From contig CP136063.1 in the NCBI GenBank assembly GCA_032622095.1, positions 145,879,379 through 145,943,378 of the forward strand: DNA of 64,000 nucleotides, written 5' to 3'. The notes beneath the pieces are model-generated. The model did no database searches, was not told where the DNA came from, and saw nothing but the letters and a program-made list of their open reading frames with translations. Positions 21,181 through 32,194 of this stretch are shown here, piece by piece. Source of the stretch: Siphonodentalium dalli (taxonomy: Eukaryota > Mollusca > Scaphopoda > Gadilida > Siphonodentaliidae). The translations under genes were made by a program, and so were the position numbers. Each line of letters begins with the position of its first letter. Positions within the stretch are counted from its first letter, which is position 1.

Positions 21181-22849
21181 ACAGTCCCGCAAAGAACATA
21201 ATTCTCTCTCTCCCGGCGTTCTACACATCCGCGAGGATCATACGCCGTACACCATCCAGATCCAGATGCAGGGATTGTCTGTCAAAATCCGGTGGAGAAC
21301 TTAGGATGTGTTCGACAAGTACTAACAACAGCAGTATGAATATGATTATGTCAACAATAACAACAACAACATCTCTAACACCGTAAGATAATCGTTCGAT
21401 CTACTGTGTAGTGCGTACTAGCACTGTACATTGCGACGACTTCTTCTGAAAACATATTGAGTGGAACCGTTTCAAACAGTCAGAAGTTGATTCAGGCTAT
21501 CGGTTATATTGAATGTCTGAAGGATTTATTAAATATGGATTCTATTTTCTTGACGTTTCATACGAGAGTCGTGGAATATGATTCTGAACATTGCTGGAGT
21601 ATTGATCAAGTAAACCTGACAGTGCGAAGAGCACTTCAGAACTCAATCATAAGCCAACTAGCCAATCATGTCAACTTACAGGTTGCATTATACATGCATA
21701 TATTGTGACCACATAAATGATATATACAACTGCAGTGACTTCTTCATTATTTCAGTATTTGATACCATAACCATGGTCGTTCCATAGTAATCCATACCAT
21801 AATTTTTGGTTTTACATACCGGTAGGGTACCGGATTGTTTGGTTACTTTTTTTTATTTCGTACTTTGTAGAAAATCATTTATTTGTTTCCATATGGGTGA
21901 CATACATGTAGTAACATGGTACGAAATGACCAATTGATTTCCTACATGGTACGAAACGACAAAACAATAAGGTATGAAACTACCAAAAATATGGTACGAA
22001 ACTACCAAAAATATGGTACGAAATGACTTAAGATGATACAAAACGTCCTGTACCCATTTATATCTCCTCGGCAAGGGGAACAACCAGACAGTGACCCTGT
22101 AGACTAGCAGCGCCAACATCGTTGGTTTGATATTAGGCCCTATATCACCCTGAGGTAACCTCATATCACAACCAGCCTGACGACGAAGGCTGATATGAGG
22201 CTACTGAGCACTGAAATCAGGCCTATAATATCAAACCAACCAAGTAATACCCTACATGTATCTATTAATTACTGTAGTTCGCCTCTTAGTAACAGTGTAA
22301 TATTGACAATTTTTTTCTGATGAGTGACATCACAAAAAATTGGTATCTATGCCTATTCCAATAGTGAAATAGAATTACACCATGTCAAAGCCATACCGTG
22401 TATTACTCAGATCGTGATGTCATAAAATCATACATGTATTACTCTTAATTAGTGATGTCGTAAATGATATTCAGCTAAGTACAAATGGAGTTTGATAACA
22501 AGCCATATCGTGCAAAAATGTCATATCTAATTAATAATTTTCGAACAAATTTTGGACCAATATACATTTACCCTGTAGCCATCTGTAGGAAACCTCCTTC
22601 CAAGGGGGTGCTGTCGGAACATACATGTATAAAGGTGGACCCCCTCCCCAATGGGAGACTCGTATCCATGCCCATTGGAAATAAATGATAATGTGCAATG
22701 GATGAATAGGTTGCTGGCATTTCATACCATGGAAGTTTGACATGGAGATGTTTTGCACCAGGGTTTTGGACATTTCATACCAGTTCCTGTATCATTTCGA
22801 CAATTCGTACCTTTGAGTATACCGGTATTATTTAAAAAAAATGACATTA
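21181..22849. other. no gene seen; ATGGTACGAAA micro-repeats
   Basis: A cluster at about 21915-22030 repeats (A)TGGTACGAAAYKAC five or so times, twice as ACCAAAAATATGGTACG. Two more copies lie at 23490-23522. The 83-codon frame at 21457-21708 has no recognised domain. AT-rich otherwise. Confidence 0.5.
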
Positions 22850-23150
22850 AAGGTACTCAGTCCGATTCGATGGTTCCCATATCATCATATTTCAACAACA
22901 ACAACAACACCATTTTTTGAAATGCCACTTCGTTTACCAGAATCGATTAATGCCCCAAAAATAATGCTAACCAGTCAAATATAGTATACAATTGCCCAAA
23001 ACCTGTTATTTATCAATATTTTGTTCAATGAAATTTTGCGGGTTTGTCAAATATCTGACACAACAAAAGCCACTTGCTTTTTGAGTTATCCATCTTCATC
23101 CGTCCTCTTTCGACTTTTTATTGGGCCACTAAAATTTATCGATGGTGAAA
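22850..23150 (+). repeat. dispersed repeat of about 300 bp, copy 1
   Basis: Shares with 50157-50460 the order AGGTRCTCARTC..GATTCGATGGT, CAGAATCGATTAAT, AAATAATGCTAACCA, GAGTTATCCATCTTCATC and GGGCCACTA. Direct orientation, moderately diverged. Confidence 0.75.
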
Positions 23151-23822
23151 AATAATAGATTTCAAAAATCGATATCTGATCATTCTCAGCTTTGATGGGT
23201 GGGTTCCTCAACTCAAATCACATATGTTTTACCCCGAATCCAAGGAAATAGTAATATTCAAGCGTTAATTCGGATTATGCATCTTTCACTTTGTCGCGAC
23301 AATTCAATTGGTTCATTTTGTTTCGAAAAAAAAAGAAAGAAATATGTTAACATGTAAATGTCGGGTTGTCATCACGAACGTTAAATCATGATCATGTTCA
23401 CTCTCATTAAGTTAACACGATTAAAATAAGTTTTCACATGTACGAATGACCATTCATCATTTTTGGGAATCAATGAAACATACCAATATATGGTGTGAAA
23501 TGACCAAAAACATGGTACGAAACAATTAAATGTGTCATTCAAATCAACTGGCCATAGTAGGAAAAGTCGTTTGAGCCATCAAACAGACCTGGGTGAATCG
23601 CTTGGGCGATCGGTTTTCCACAGTAAGGATGCATCTTGGAAGAGGGGAGTCAATCTAATTAACTGTTATCTATAACCAATACTTAAAAACAATAACAATT
23701 TATTCTGATTTCTTTTGAAACACACAGAATAATTATTTACTGAGAATATTCAATATAAACATGTACAAATTCTCAAACAAAGGGAATTTCAATGTTCAAG
23801 AAATTTAGAGTCCCATCTTACT
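23151..23822. other. no gene seen
   Basis: AT-rich interior of the long-TIR element; only the two ATGGTRYGAAA micro-repeats near 23490-23522 stand out. Confidence 0.45.
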
Positions 23823-23852
23823 ATGGGAGGCCCTTTTCACATTTATTATTTA

Positions 23853-24010
23853 TTTGCGATCAAGCACAAATATTAAGCTTAAACATAAATCATTTGGGCT
23901 TAAGCGAATATCATTTGCGCTTAAGCACAAATATGTGTCTATCAATTTGTTTGCGCTTAAGTGAAAATCATTTGCGCTTAAGTGTAAATGCTTTGCGCTT
24001 AAGCGCAAAT
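23853..24010 (+). repeat. array of seven palindromic TTGCGCTTAAGCGCAA-like units
   Basis: Units near 23853, 23874, 23892, 23913, 23947, 23969 and 23992 at roughly 20-35 bp spacing; the last is perfect (TTTGCGCTTAAGCGCAAAT). The position just inside a transposon terminus suggests subterminal transposase-binding repeats. Confidence 0.8.
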
Positions 24011-24114
24011 ACCTAACGCTCCTTTACTTCCCTCTGATTGTGAATGATGGAGTCCATCTCATAGTATATTATTATGGGCCCATAGTAGTAGCCCATACAG
24101 ACTCGAAAGTTGAA

Positions 24115-24500
24115 AAGTCAAAAGCATCTCTGTCTCTGGTGTCCCAAAAATTGGTGCCTCATTCCCAAAGCTCTAGTATATTTTATTAAAGGGACATCTC
24201 CTGCACAAATATATACCATTTTCAGGGTCATAGAAGGGGAATTAGGGGTTACTGGTGGCTTGCTTCCCTCGTGGTGTACATGTACTTATTGAATAGAAAT
24301 AGGGGAAAAACATATTTTCAGATTATCAGCATCCCTGTCCCTAAGAATTTGTGCCTCCATCCCAGAGATCTATTACATTTTATAAAAGAGACATATCCTG
24401 TACAGATATATACCATTTCCATGGTCATAAAAGGTACTGGTATCTAGGGATCACTGGGGATTGCTTCCCTTATGTGATGGGCCTACAGGTATATAGACTT
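24115..24500 (+). repeat. two tandem copies, about 200 bp
   Basis: Each copy has TGCCTC then CCCA(A/G)AG, a CTATTACATTTTATAAA-like stretch, TATATACCATTT and a GCTTCCCT end. Related copies lie in reverse orientation at 47320-47520 and 47750-47940. Confidence 0.75.
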
Positions 24501-24509
24501 GAGTGCAAG

Positions 24510-24945
24510 TCTGCAAATAGCGTGTCTGTCATTTGTAGAATGAGGTCCCCAGAGGGTGAATTTAGTGACGCTACACCGCATAGTGGGCTAGCATCACTAA
24601 ATTTACCATCTGGGGGCCTCATTCTGCTTAGGGCCCTCAACTGCTATGGCAGTCCTAGGATAAGATTGAAGTTCCCCAGTTGAAGTTGGTGATGTTCACC
24701 CATTTGGAGCCTCGATTATGGATTTTATCTTCTGCAAATTAGGGGATATAGAAACTTCCCAGATGGGAAAACGTAACTAAAAACAATGTTAATTTGGTAC
24801 CATAGTTACTTCCCTTGAAAATGAGGTCCCCATAGGGTGAATTTTGTTATGCTAGCCCGCTATGCAGGGTAGCATCACTAAATTCACCCTCTGTGGACCT
24901 CATTCTGCAAATGACAGACACGCTATTTGCAGGCTTGCATGAGTG
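24510..24945. repeat. nested foldback: two hairpins inside a larger inverted repeat
   Basis: Inner hairpin 1 (about 24540-24625) runs from GAATGAGGTCCCCAGAGGGT to GGGGGCCTCATTC. Inner hairpin 2 (about 24820-24907) runs from AATGAGGTCCCCATAGGG to GTGGACCTCATT. The outer arms GCAAATAGCGTGTCTGTCAT (24515) and ATGACAGACACGCTATTTGC (24909) pair across both. Confidence 0.88.
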
Positions 24946-25249
24946 ATGTGTTAGGCCTATGCCATTTAAAATTAATTCAGGGAGATCAATGCATTAATTT
25001 CTATTTCCACGCGCAAATGATTTGTGATTAAACGTAAAATATTTGCACTTAAGCGCAAAAATTCATAAGTAATTGTATGTCATAATTTGCAAAGTTCTGT
25101 CCAATTCTTGTTAAAATATGACTAGATTCATAACGGTGATATTTGGTTAAATTTCATACCGAGTTATGTATAATCGAATTATTGAGGGATCGCGGGAGGG
25201 ACTTGGATCATACGAATGACATATATAATATTCATTGCTCCAAATATCT

Positions 25250-25345
25250 CTTAACATGAGCAATACAAAATGAAGTCACATTTCCGAGCCAGTTCCATAC
25301 AGCAGAACCTGATCTAGAAGATATTAGCGAAAAAACGTCAAATTC
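25250..25345 (-). repeat. TCTAGA..GGAACTGG repeat family, copy a
   Basis: In reverse it aligns with 27453-27565 through ATATCTTCTAGA, TGGAACTG, TGTGACTT and TTGGAGCAAT. A third copy is at 30565-30665. Confidence 0.65.
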
Positions 25346-25777
25346 CCTCTTTCAGCTGTCATTTTGACGACCATCTTGGGCGGGGAGTTCCAATTTTACC
25401 CTTAAAATGTGGCATTATATCTCTCAGAGTCATACGAACTGAATATGCCTAATTTTAAATCGTATATTTCATGGTGAGATTAATTGCGACATTTATTAAA
25501 TAATATAATTACGAAACGCTCTATAAATTTGGAAAACCCCTTAAAAAGAGGGGTTAAAGTGAAATTTCAGCGTGGCTCCATATCTAATATAAAAGAAGAT
25601 GTACAGTATATGTGCAAACTTTCATGCTTTAGTAACAATTTGAACAATTGCCTTGAAAATTTGACTTAATCTACTCCACTGTATGTCCTATATATTATAG
25701 TGAATATTTATCGTCGTTTGATTTGCACCGAGTGAACTCATACTCCAAATCGTCACATCGACATGACATTGGGATCT
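25346..25777. other. no gene seen
   Basis: AT-rich. The piece 25697-25742, reversed, resembles 54950-54995 (GAGTTCACT.GGTGCAAATC). No coding frame supported. Confidence 0.4.
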
Positions 25778-26589
25778 CCCATGTTTATTTCTATATTTCT
25801 GACGTCACGGATTTGGCGAACAAAATTGGTGGCCAGCGCCCCTAGCGTTAATTTACGAATTGCTTATAGGTTTGTGTTTTAATCATTAATTTCAAATGAG
25901 CTCATTGGTTTGACCTGAAATAGTTGATTCCGCTATTAGATATTAGTTTGATAACGATAATCATTGATCGTGGGAAATAGTATATTGGTTTAAAATATGT
26001 CTATTGATTATTAGTTTTACAATAAGGTCTATTAATTTTACAATAAGTTATTAGTTTTACAATAAGTTAATGACGGTTTTAGATATAGGTTTTACAATAA
26101 GTTATTAGTTTTTACAATAAGGTCTATTAATTTTACAATAGGTTATTAGTTTTACAATAAGTTAATTACGGTTTTATTTATTAGTTTTACAATGAGTTAT
26201 TAGTTTTACAATAAGGTATATTAGTTTGATAACGATAATCACTGATCGTGAGAAATCGTCTATTGGTTTGAAATATGTCTGTTGATTGAGAAAATATGGC
26301 TATTGAAACGGAATGTACGTTTACTGAATATGAGCAAAGCTGTATTAATTGTTTGTTATTAGATATTAGTTGAATAATGAATACTATTAAATTAAAATAG
26401 AACATTAATTTTGCATCGGTCAACGTTGATTGTGAATCTATATCTGTTAACACGTAATTGTCTCTTATTGAATCAAAGAACGACCATTGGTTTGAAAATG
26501 GAGACTATAGTTTTGAAATAGATTGTAGTTGTTTTCACAAACCACCATTAACTTTTATTTCATGTAATTTCCGACGAATGGCTGCCCAT
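25778..26589 (-). repeat. right terminal inverted repeat with internal tandem expansion
   Basis: Reverse partner of 19640-20398. At 26005-26225 it contains many tandem copies of TTAGTTTTACAATAAG(GTCTA), which the left arm has only once (AAAACTAATAGACCTTATTG). Confidence 0.82.
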
Positions 26590-26597
26590 AGATTGAT
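26590..26597 (+). other. 8-bp target-site duplication, right (AGATTGAT)
   Basis: Partner of 19632-19639; ends exactly on a codon boundary of the interrupted endonuclease frame. Confidence 0.75.
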
Positions 26598-27188
26598 CAA
26601 TATTATTACGAAAAGGGATACTTCCGCCCGACTTCCAGAGTCGCGGGGAGATATTCGTATGTTTTGTTTTATTCTTTGTAGTGATTTCTGAACTACCATC
26701 ACAACTAATCGTTAAGTCAACTGCGCTATGTACATCTGACACAAGGGGCGAAAATGGGTGGACATATAAATCACAGCACATTGTCATAAATTCGTGAGTT
26801 GATATGAAATAATCAATTACGCTTACACCTTTACAGTCTACACGTAGCATTACCGGAGTATTTATCGCTCCCTACGCGCCCATTCAGTATTACCATTTCA
26901 GAATTGTTACATAGTTCAATGAGCTTTTTACCATATCCGTTGACGACGTGGTCGACATATTTTCTTGGTTGTATGCCATGCGAGATAACACTATGTGGAA
27001 TATCGAGAAAGCTTTCACGATCGTCGTCACGTTGTGTCATTTTATCAGTAGTCTGGTCGGAAAAGCTACATTTGTGGAATACTAGAACCCTAGAGGCATT
27101 TTTGGGGAAAAGCATGAAACTAAGTTTTCTAGCATAATTCAAGTATGCTGAATCCAATGAGGGTGCCTGTCGCTGCCTGTGACCCATA
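26598..27188 (-). pseudogene. endonuclease part of the interrupted LINE (5'-truncated)
   Basis: Frame 1 (26831-27187) gives DIPHSVISHGIQPRKYVDHV, FGKKL-like YGKKLIELCNN and VILNGRVGSDKYSG. Frame 2 (26560-26850) continues with VSVIDYFIS and VHPFSPLVSDVHSAV, the catalytic SDxH-type end of an APE endonuclease, then the start of the linker. One frameshift lies near 26843. The N-terminal catalytic Asn/Glu part is missing, so the LINE is 5'-truncated at about 27188. The frame ends on Gln-Ser at 26590, where it would pass without a break into Met at 19631 if the TIR element were removed. Confidence 0.85.
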
Positions 27189-27452
27189 TTTCACCCATAA
27201 AAAGTCACATACTGTTTTTATTGCCGCGAAAATACAGTAAGTCAATATCAAGACATATATCACACTCGTTATACATATAATCTCATGAACATGGGAATAC
27301 TTTGTTATTTGAATCACCCCTCGTAACCTTTCTGTCATAACTATCTCATCATCTGCTATACATATATGGACAAGTATGTTATTTAATAAATAAACGCTCT
27401 TCACGAAATCACACACGGTTGAAAGTTCTGTGAATCAGGATTAAGTTGAAAA
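27189..27452. other. no gene seen
   Basis: AT-rich. A 95-codon minus frame overlaps the LINE edge without a recognisable domain. Confidence 0.4.
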
Positions 27453-27565
27453 TATGACGTTTTTTTCACAAATATCTTCTAGACCGGTTAATGCTGTTTG
27501 GAACTGCTTGAGTAATGTGACTTTATATTGTGTTTTGTATATTAACTGATCATTGGAGCAATTAA
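27453..27565 (+). repeat. TCTAGA..GGAACTGG repeat family, copy b
   Basis: Aligns in reverse with 30565-30665, including the run TTGTATATTAACTGATCATT followed by GGAGC, which is identical. Copies b and c flank the minisatellite in inverted orientation. Confidence 0.85.
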
Positions 27566-28479
27566 ATGTGCAATTATTGGAACACGGTATAAAATTTCAC
27601 AAAATAATCACAATTGGGATTTTAGTCATATTTCAACAAGAAATGAACAGAACTTTGTAATGTAAGTGAGGTATATCATTACCTATGAATATTCCAACTC
27701 ATTGGAACCAAAATTCTTACTTTGGCTCAAAATGGCTGGCAAAATGGCCGCCAAAATATGGAAAATGGTAAATATTGCCCTAGCGTGTCCTGCAATCGCT
27801 TACAAGTTGTGTTTGATGTATAAAATTGGCTATTCTGCCTCCTATACATTGAATACTAACATATCTGATGCACCATGGTTAATTGTTACTATTGTTACCA
27901 CTGACATCACCAAAAATATTGGACTTTTCTCTCAAAAACTTGACATAAATATCGGCAAAAATTAACTTTTCAGGTATAGACCATTTTTTCAAGTAAAGTG
28001 CAACTATCATTGGTAAAATGTAACTGTCTCTGGATTCAAATGTGTTTATTGTTTTGGTCTATCTTAAATGTGTCACACTACGGTATCTATAGACCAAATT
28101 GCTCAAGATGGCTTCCAAAATGGCAACCAAATTTGTAAAAAGTTTTATTTTACATATATCCTGAACATTATTCTCTGTGTTATCCGAAAAGGTAGTAAAT
28201 TGTGACTCACTTGGTTATTATACGTGTTAGTTAATTAACTGACAACTATATGTTCTATTCTGGTTGTCCCAGTTCCGTATGGGGCATGACAAATTCATTT
28301 TAAAGTATGGAATTTTGCCGAGAACCTCTTTTGTGATTCTGGCCATATTATTGAATGGAAATGGGCAGAACGTTGAGACGGAACCGAGATGAACCATAAT
28401 CTGTGGCTATTCTGGTCCATTATGGTAAAAAAATATATCAACTGGATGCAGAGTGGAGGGCATGATGGTAGTCAGGGAG
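27566..28479. other. ATGGC-rich repeat remnants; no gene
   Basis: Phrases such as ATGGCCGCCAAAATATGG (27745) and ATGGCTTCCAAAATGGCAAC (28109) are degraded repeats. The first recurs in reverse at 30660-30685. The 99-codon frame at 27666-27965 is built on these and is not called a gene. Confidence 0.5.
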
Positions 28480-30150
28480 TTACTTTATGATCATAGTTGA
28501 GGTGCATAGGTATACAGGGAGTTATTGTATGTCATGAATGATGTGAATAGGTATACAAGGAGTGAATATATGGTTATGTGTGGGTTGTCCATTGTAAGAT
28601 GTATAGGTATACAGGGAGAGGTCATGGTCATGTGTGAGGTGAATCGGTATGAATGGAGTGACTGTATGTTGTATGGTTGTGTATATCCAGTACGGGTGCA
28701 CCCGATGTGCCTGTATGGACATTGATGTGGTGTATGAATATAGTTACATGATCATCTATGTGTTGATTATGTATATATGGAGTGACTGTAAGGTCATGGG
28801 TGGGATGTACATGTGTTGTCTGTATGATCATGGATGGGGTGTGTGGATAAATAGGGAGTTATTTTATGGTTACGGGTAATGTGTATAGGTATACATGGAA
28901 TGAATGTACGGTCATGATTGAAGTGTATATGCATACCTGGAGTAAGCTGGGTGGACATTATCGAGCGTGTGGGTATATAGGGAGTGTCCTTGTGGCATAT
29001 ATATATATTTATATATCTCGTGGATGTATTATCATTGGTGGGTGTATAGGGATTAGCTGTATGGTCATGGATGGCGTGTATGCTTATACAGTGAGTTGCT
29101 GAATTGTCATGTGTGAGGTGTATATGCAAGTATGGAAGGTATGAGTGGTCGTGTGTGTAGGTTTTTTGTATATCTGGAAGGGCTGAATGGCCGTTGGTGA
29201 GGTGTATATGTATACCTGGAGTGACTCTGTGGTCTAGGGTGGGCTGCATATGTATATATCGAGTGGTTATATGAATATGTGTGTCGAATAGGTATACATG
29301 TAGTGACTGTATGGTCAATGGTGATATGAGTACATGTATATATACAAGGAGTGACTGTATGATCATAAATGTAATGAATATATATACAGGGAGTGACTAA
29401 ATGGTCATGTGTCAGGTGTGTGAGTATACCTGGTGTTCCTGCTTGGTGACTCGTGGCGGTATGGTCATGTGTAGGTTATACGGGTATACACACGTGTTGC
29501 TATATGGTCATGTGCGAGAGGTATGTGTATATAGCGAGTGGCTATATGGCCATGGGTGAGGTGTATATGCATACATGGAGTGACTTTTCTGACATAGCTG
29601 GGGTGTATTAGTATATCTTGTGTCGCTATTCGGCTATGGTGCGACACATATGGATACATGGAGTGACATGGCCAATGGTGAGGTGAATATGTATACAAGG
29701 ATTGACCATGATCATGTATGAATGTTTTGAATAGGTACACACGGGGTGACTATATGGACATATGTCAGGTGAAGGAGTATACCAGGTGGCATGGGTGAGG
29801 GTATGTGTATGAAGCGAGTGGTATATGGTCATTGGTGAGGTGCATATGTATACATGGAGTGACTCTATGGTCATTGTGGTGGTGTTGATGTATATATTGA
29901 ATGTCTATTTGACCATCTGTGTGGAGAATAGGTATACAGGGGATTACGGTATGGCCAATCGTGAGGTGAATGCATGGGTATACACGGAGTGACTATATGG
30001 TTATGGGTCATGTTTAGGAGTATACCCGGTGGGCCTCCATTGTGACTCATGGATGTATGGTCATCCGTGGTAATGGGTCAGGTGTACGTATACACATTGG
30101 GTCACTATATTGTTGTGTCTGTGGTGTTTATGTATATATGGAATGACTGT
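28480..30150 (+). repeat. large degenerate minisatellite, units about 60-70 bp
   Basis: Units resemble GGTATACAGGGAGTGACTGT followed by ATGGTCATGTGTGAGGTG. About 25 copies can be followed by eye with strong divergence. Both strands give repetitive short frames that are shadows of the array (for example His/Thr-rich on minus). Confidence 0.88.
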
Positions 30151-30289
30151 GTGATAATGGGTGGCTAACGCTTTAACGTTTCCCCCATGCACATAAACAC
30201 CATCAAGATGGAGAACTCTCTGACATGACCTCTCTATTGATTAAGATATCCTTGAGTTATTGTGGAAAGCGATAGCCACCCAAGGTACG
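30151..30289. other. non-repeat spacer at the array inversion
   Basis: GTTTCCCCCATGCACATAAA-type sequence between the forward and the inverted array parts. Origin unclear. Confidence 0.4.
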
Positions 30290-30560
30290 CATGTACAACC
30301 CACCCATTACCTCAGTCACTCCATATGTACATAAACACCACACAAATGGCAATATAGTCACCTTGGACCATACAGCCACTACATGCATACCTATTCGCCA
30401 TACCCATGATCATAGGGTCAATCCAGGTATACATATACACCTCACCAATGGTGAGCCCTTCCAGATATACGAATACCCACACACACGACCACTTATACCT
30501 TCCGTACTTGCATTTACACCTCACACATGACAATTCAGCAACTCACTGTATACTGTATTC
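30290..30560 (-). repeat. inverted portion of the minisatellite
   Basis: Here the same units read in reverse (ATACATATACACCTCACC, CACACATGACAATTCAGC). Part of it reverses the block near 29090-29220 almost exactly (TCATGTGTGAGGTGTATATG, and GGTGAG..GTATATGTATACC). Confidence 0.8.
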
Positions 30561-30564
30561 ATAC

Positions 30565-30665
30565 ACGCCGCTCCAATGATCAGTTAATATACAAAACACA
30601 AAATAAAGTCATATTACTCAACCAGTTCCAAACAATATGAACTGATCTAGAAGATATTTATCATT
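30565..30665 (-). repeat. TCTAGA..GGAACTGG repeat family, copy c
   Basis: Inverted partner of 27453-27565; see that entry. It is continued outward by TTTCCATATTTTGGCGGCCA, the reverse of the 27745 phrase. Confidence 0.85.
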
Positions 30666-32194
30666 TTCCATATTTTGGCGGCCATGTGCTTAATGTAGAC
30701 TATACTTAATAATTTAGTGAAGAAATTGTCTGTTATGGTTAACGTCGCCAACGACATTGTTGACGTAATCGGTTTGTATTGTTCAAGAACAATACACAAT
30801 TGTTTATTGAACGTTTTGAAATCTTCTGTATTTTGCTGTATTTCGCACAAATAAGCCATTGGGTGTGAAATAAATCTTATGCTGACATGATAATGGTGCG
30901 ACAAGATCGCGAAGAGAAGGAAGTCGTGCATGGTGGTTTCGTGCATTCCACTTATTACGTGCGCTCGCGCAACAGTATGGCGATCAGACAGATTCGTAGG
31001 TTGGTGTCACCCTACTCCGTTTCACTCCATGACGTCACCAAAAACGACGTAAAACCTCGTGGCGTTCTGACATTTTTACTGTGCCGCGTTTTTGCTATGT
31101 TTATTTTATGTGTTGTTTTCGAGTATTTGTTTGTCGCCGATATCGCCATTTGTCGGGATTCCCTGTTTCTATATTTAAAACTGGCATGCTCGTAGTGAGC
31201 CTCGATTTCGATTTTTTCTCCCAGGTCAAAATACGTCAGAGTTATGACAAAAATAGATCGACCTACATTTTCTCCATCAGAACTCTACATCAAAGAGTCT
31301 ATAGACTCCTTCGGGACATACATACACTCCTTCATTTGTGTATTTTTACTAATAATTGGGAAGTTTTATCATTTTTGGTTCGTGCGAAGACCTCTTTTTA
31401 TCGTGCGGGAAAAGAGAGACATTCAAAACGCGATTTCGTAATTCGACGCAATAGGCTGAATAGCCTAACCTTCAGCCGAGTTCCGGGTCAAATACGACGA
31501 ATGACGTAACACAAAACAAAACGCATTTGTTGACACAAACACCGTTTGAAGAGTTTATTATTACATAAAATGATCGTTATTGATTAATTATTGATTAATT
31601 ATTGATATTTATTGTTGCATATTGGCTGCTATCAATATTTACACAAATAGTATTAATTATTTCTTATAATTGCTCCTTTGGTCAACTTTGACTACCGGAA
31701 AATGAAAATCAAAATATGCCGCTGAAAAAAATGTAATCGATATTAAAGTCTCATCCTTTCGGCAACATGGACTTGGTTTTAATTACTTAAATGATTAATA
31801 TAGTAATTTGCCTTTTATCTGTGATGAAATGAGAAATGGTAATTGTATTTTTTTGCTAACATTAAATTAAATTAAATAAATTAAGTAAAATACAGTGAAA
31901 TTATTTTTTAAATTATTGTTTATTACATTTTTGCGCACGTTGGCATCTCTCTGATATGAGTGCATTCTAGTTGATACTAGCAAAGTGTCGAAGAACATAG
32001 TTGAGGGGAACCTTCCATCATCCTCCATAATGTATCATGACTCCATCTATTGAGTACAAACCATCAACTTAGGCTAAATGGATCGTTCTCCCCCAATAAT
32101 ATATTTGGGCTTTGAACCGTGACTTCCCTTGACGATCAACACTCTGGGCCGTGGTATTTCCAGTAGTGTCTATAGTCGGATGATATTGGTTCAA
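30666..32194. other. no gene supported
   Basis: Frames of 102 and 142 codons (30887-31195 and 31081-31509, plus) overlap each other and show no domain; I do not call them. The stretch 31000-31500 is less AT-rich and has two CpG-containing GACGTCA/GACGTAA phrases. 31560-31920 is very AT-rich (ATTGATTAATTATTG repeats). Confidence 0.4.

Larger units (their letters stand above)
23823..25080 (+). mobile_element. TATGGGAGGCC-family TIR element, copy 1
   Basis: Begins TATGGGAGGCCC..TTCACATTTATT, the same terminus as the 44-bp TIR of 38250-49053. It is followed by an array of TTGCGCTTAAGCGCAA-like palindromes (23853-24010), about 200-bp repeats (24115-24500), a nested foldback (24510-24945), further palindromes (25015-25055) and a decayed end near 25080 (reverse: TTATGACATACAATTACTTA). 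The same order of parts appears in reverse orientation in 47.3-49.05 kb. No coding frame. The right end is approximate. Confidence 0.6.
19640..26589. mobile_element. 6,950-bp long-TIR DNA transposon inserted in the LINE
   Basis: The ends read ATGGGCGGCCATTCGG inward from 19640 and ATGGGCAGCCATTCG inward from 26589. Inverted similarity runs about 760-810 bp into each end (to about 20398 and 25778) and shares CCGTGACGTCAG at the inner edge. It is flanked by an 8-bp duplication. No transposase is recognisable inside. The interior holds a LINE fragment (20500-21180), a smaller repeat-type element (23823-25080) and other repeats, so it is probably a non-autonomous element enlarged by later insertions. 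TSD length with long TIRs would allow Mutator-like or foldback types; the termini are not hAT-like. Superfamily unassigned. Confidence 0.82.

Noticed and set aside
23853-24010. Possible CRISPR-like array
   Set aside because: Units are palindromic, spaced by only a few bases without unique spacers, in animal DNA and next to a transposon terminus.
27189-27197. TTTCACCCA at the 5' end of the interrupted LINE, equal to the bases following the 421-bp repeat at 10470
   Set aside because: It would make the LINE an insertion inside the repeat, but the match stops after nine bases and no target duplication is seen.
28522-29874. His/Thr/Ile-rich frames on the minus strand and Met/Tyr/Gly-rich frames on plus
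   Set aside because: Translations of a minisatellite in several frames.
30887-31509. 102- and 142-codon plus frames
   Set aside because: They overlap in different frames, lack domains, and the region shows no codon structure I can recognise.
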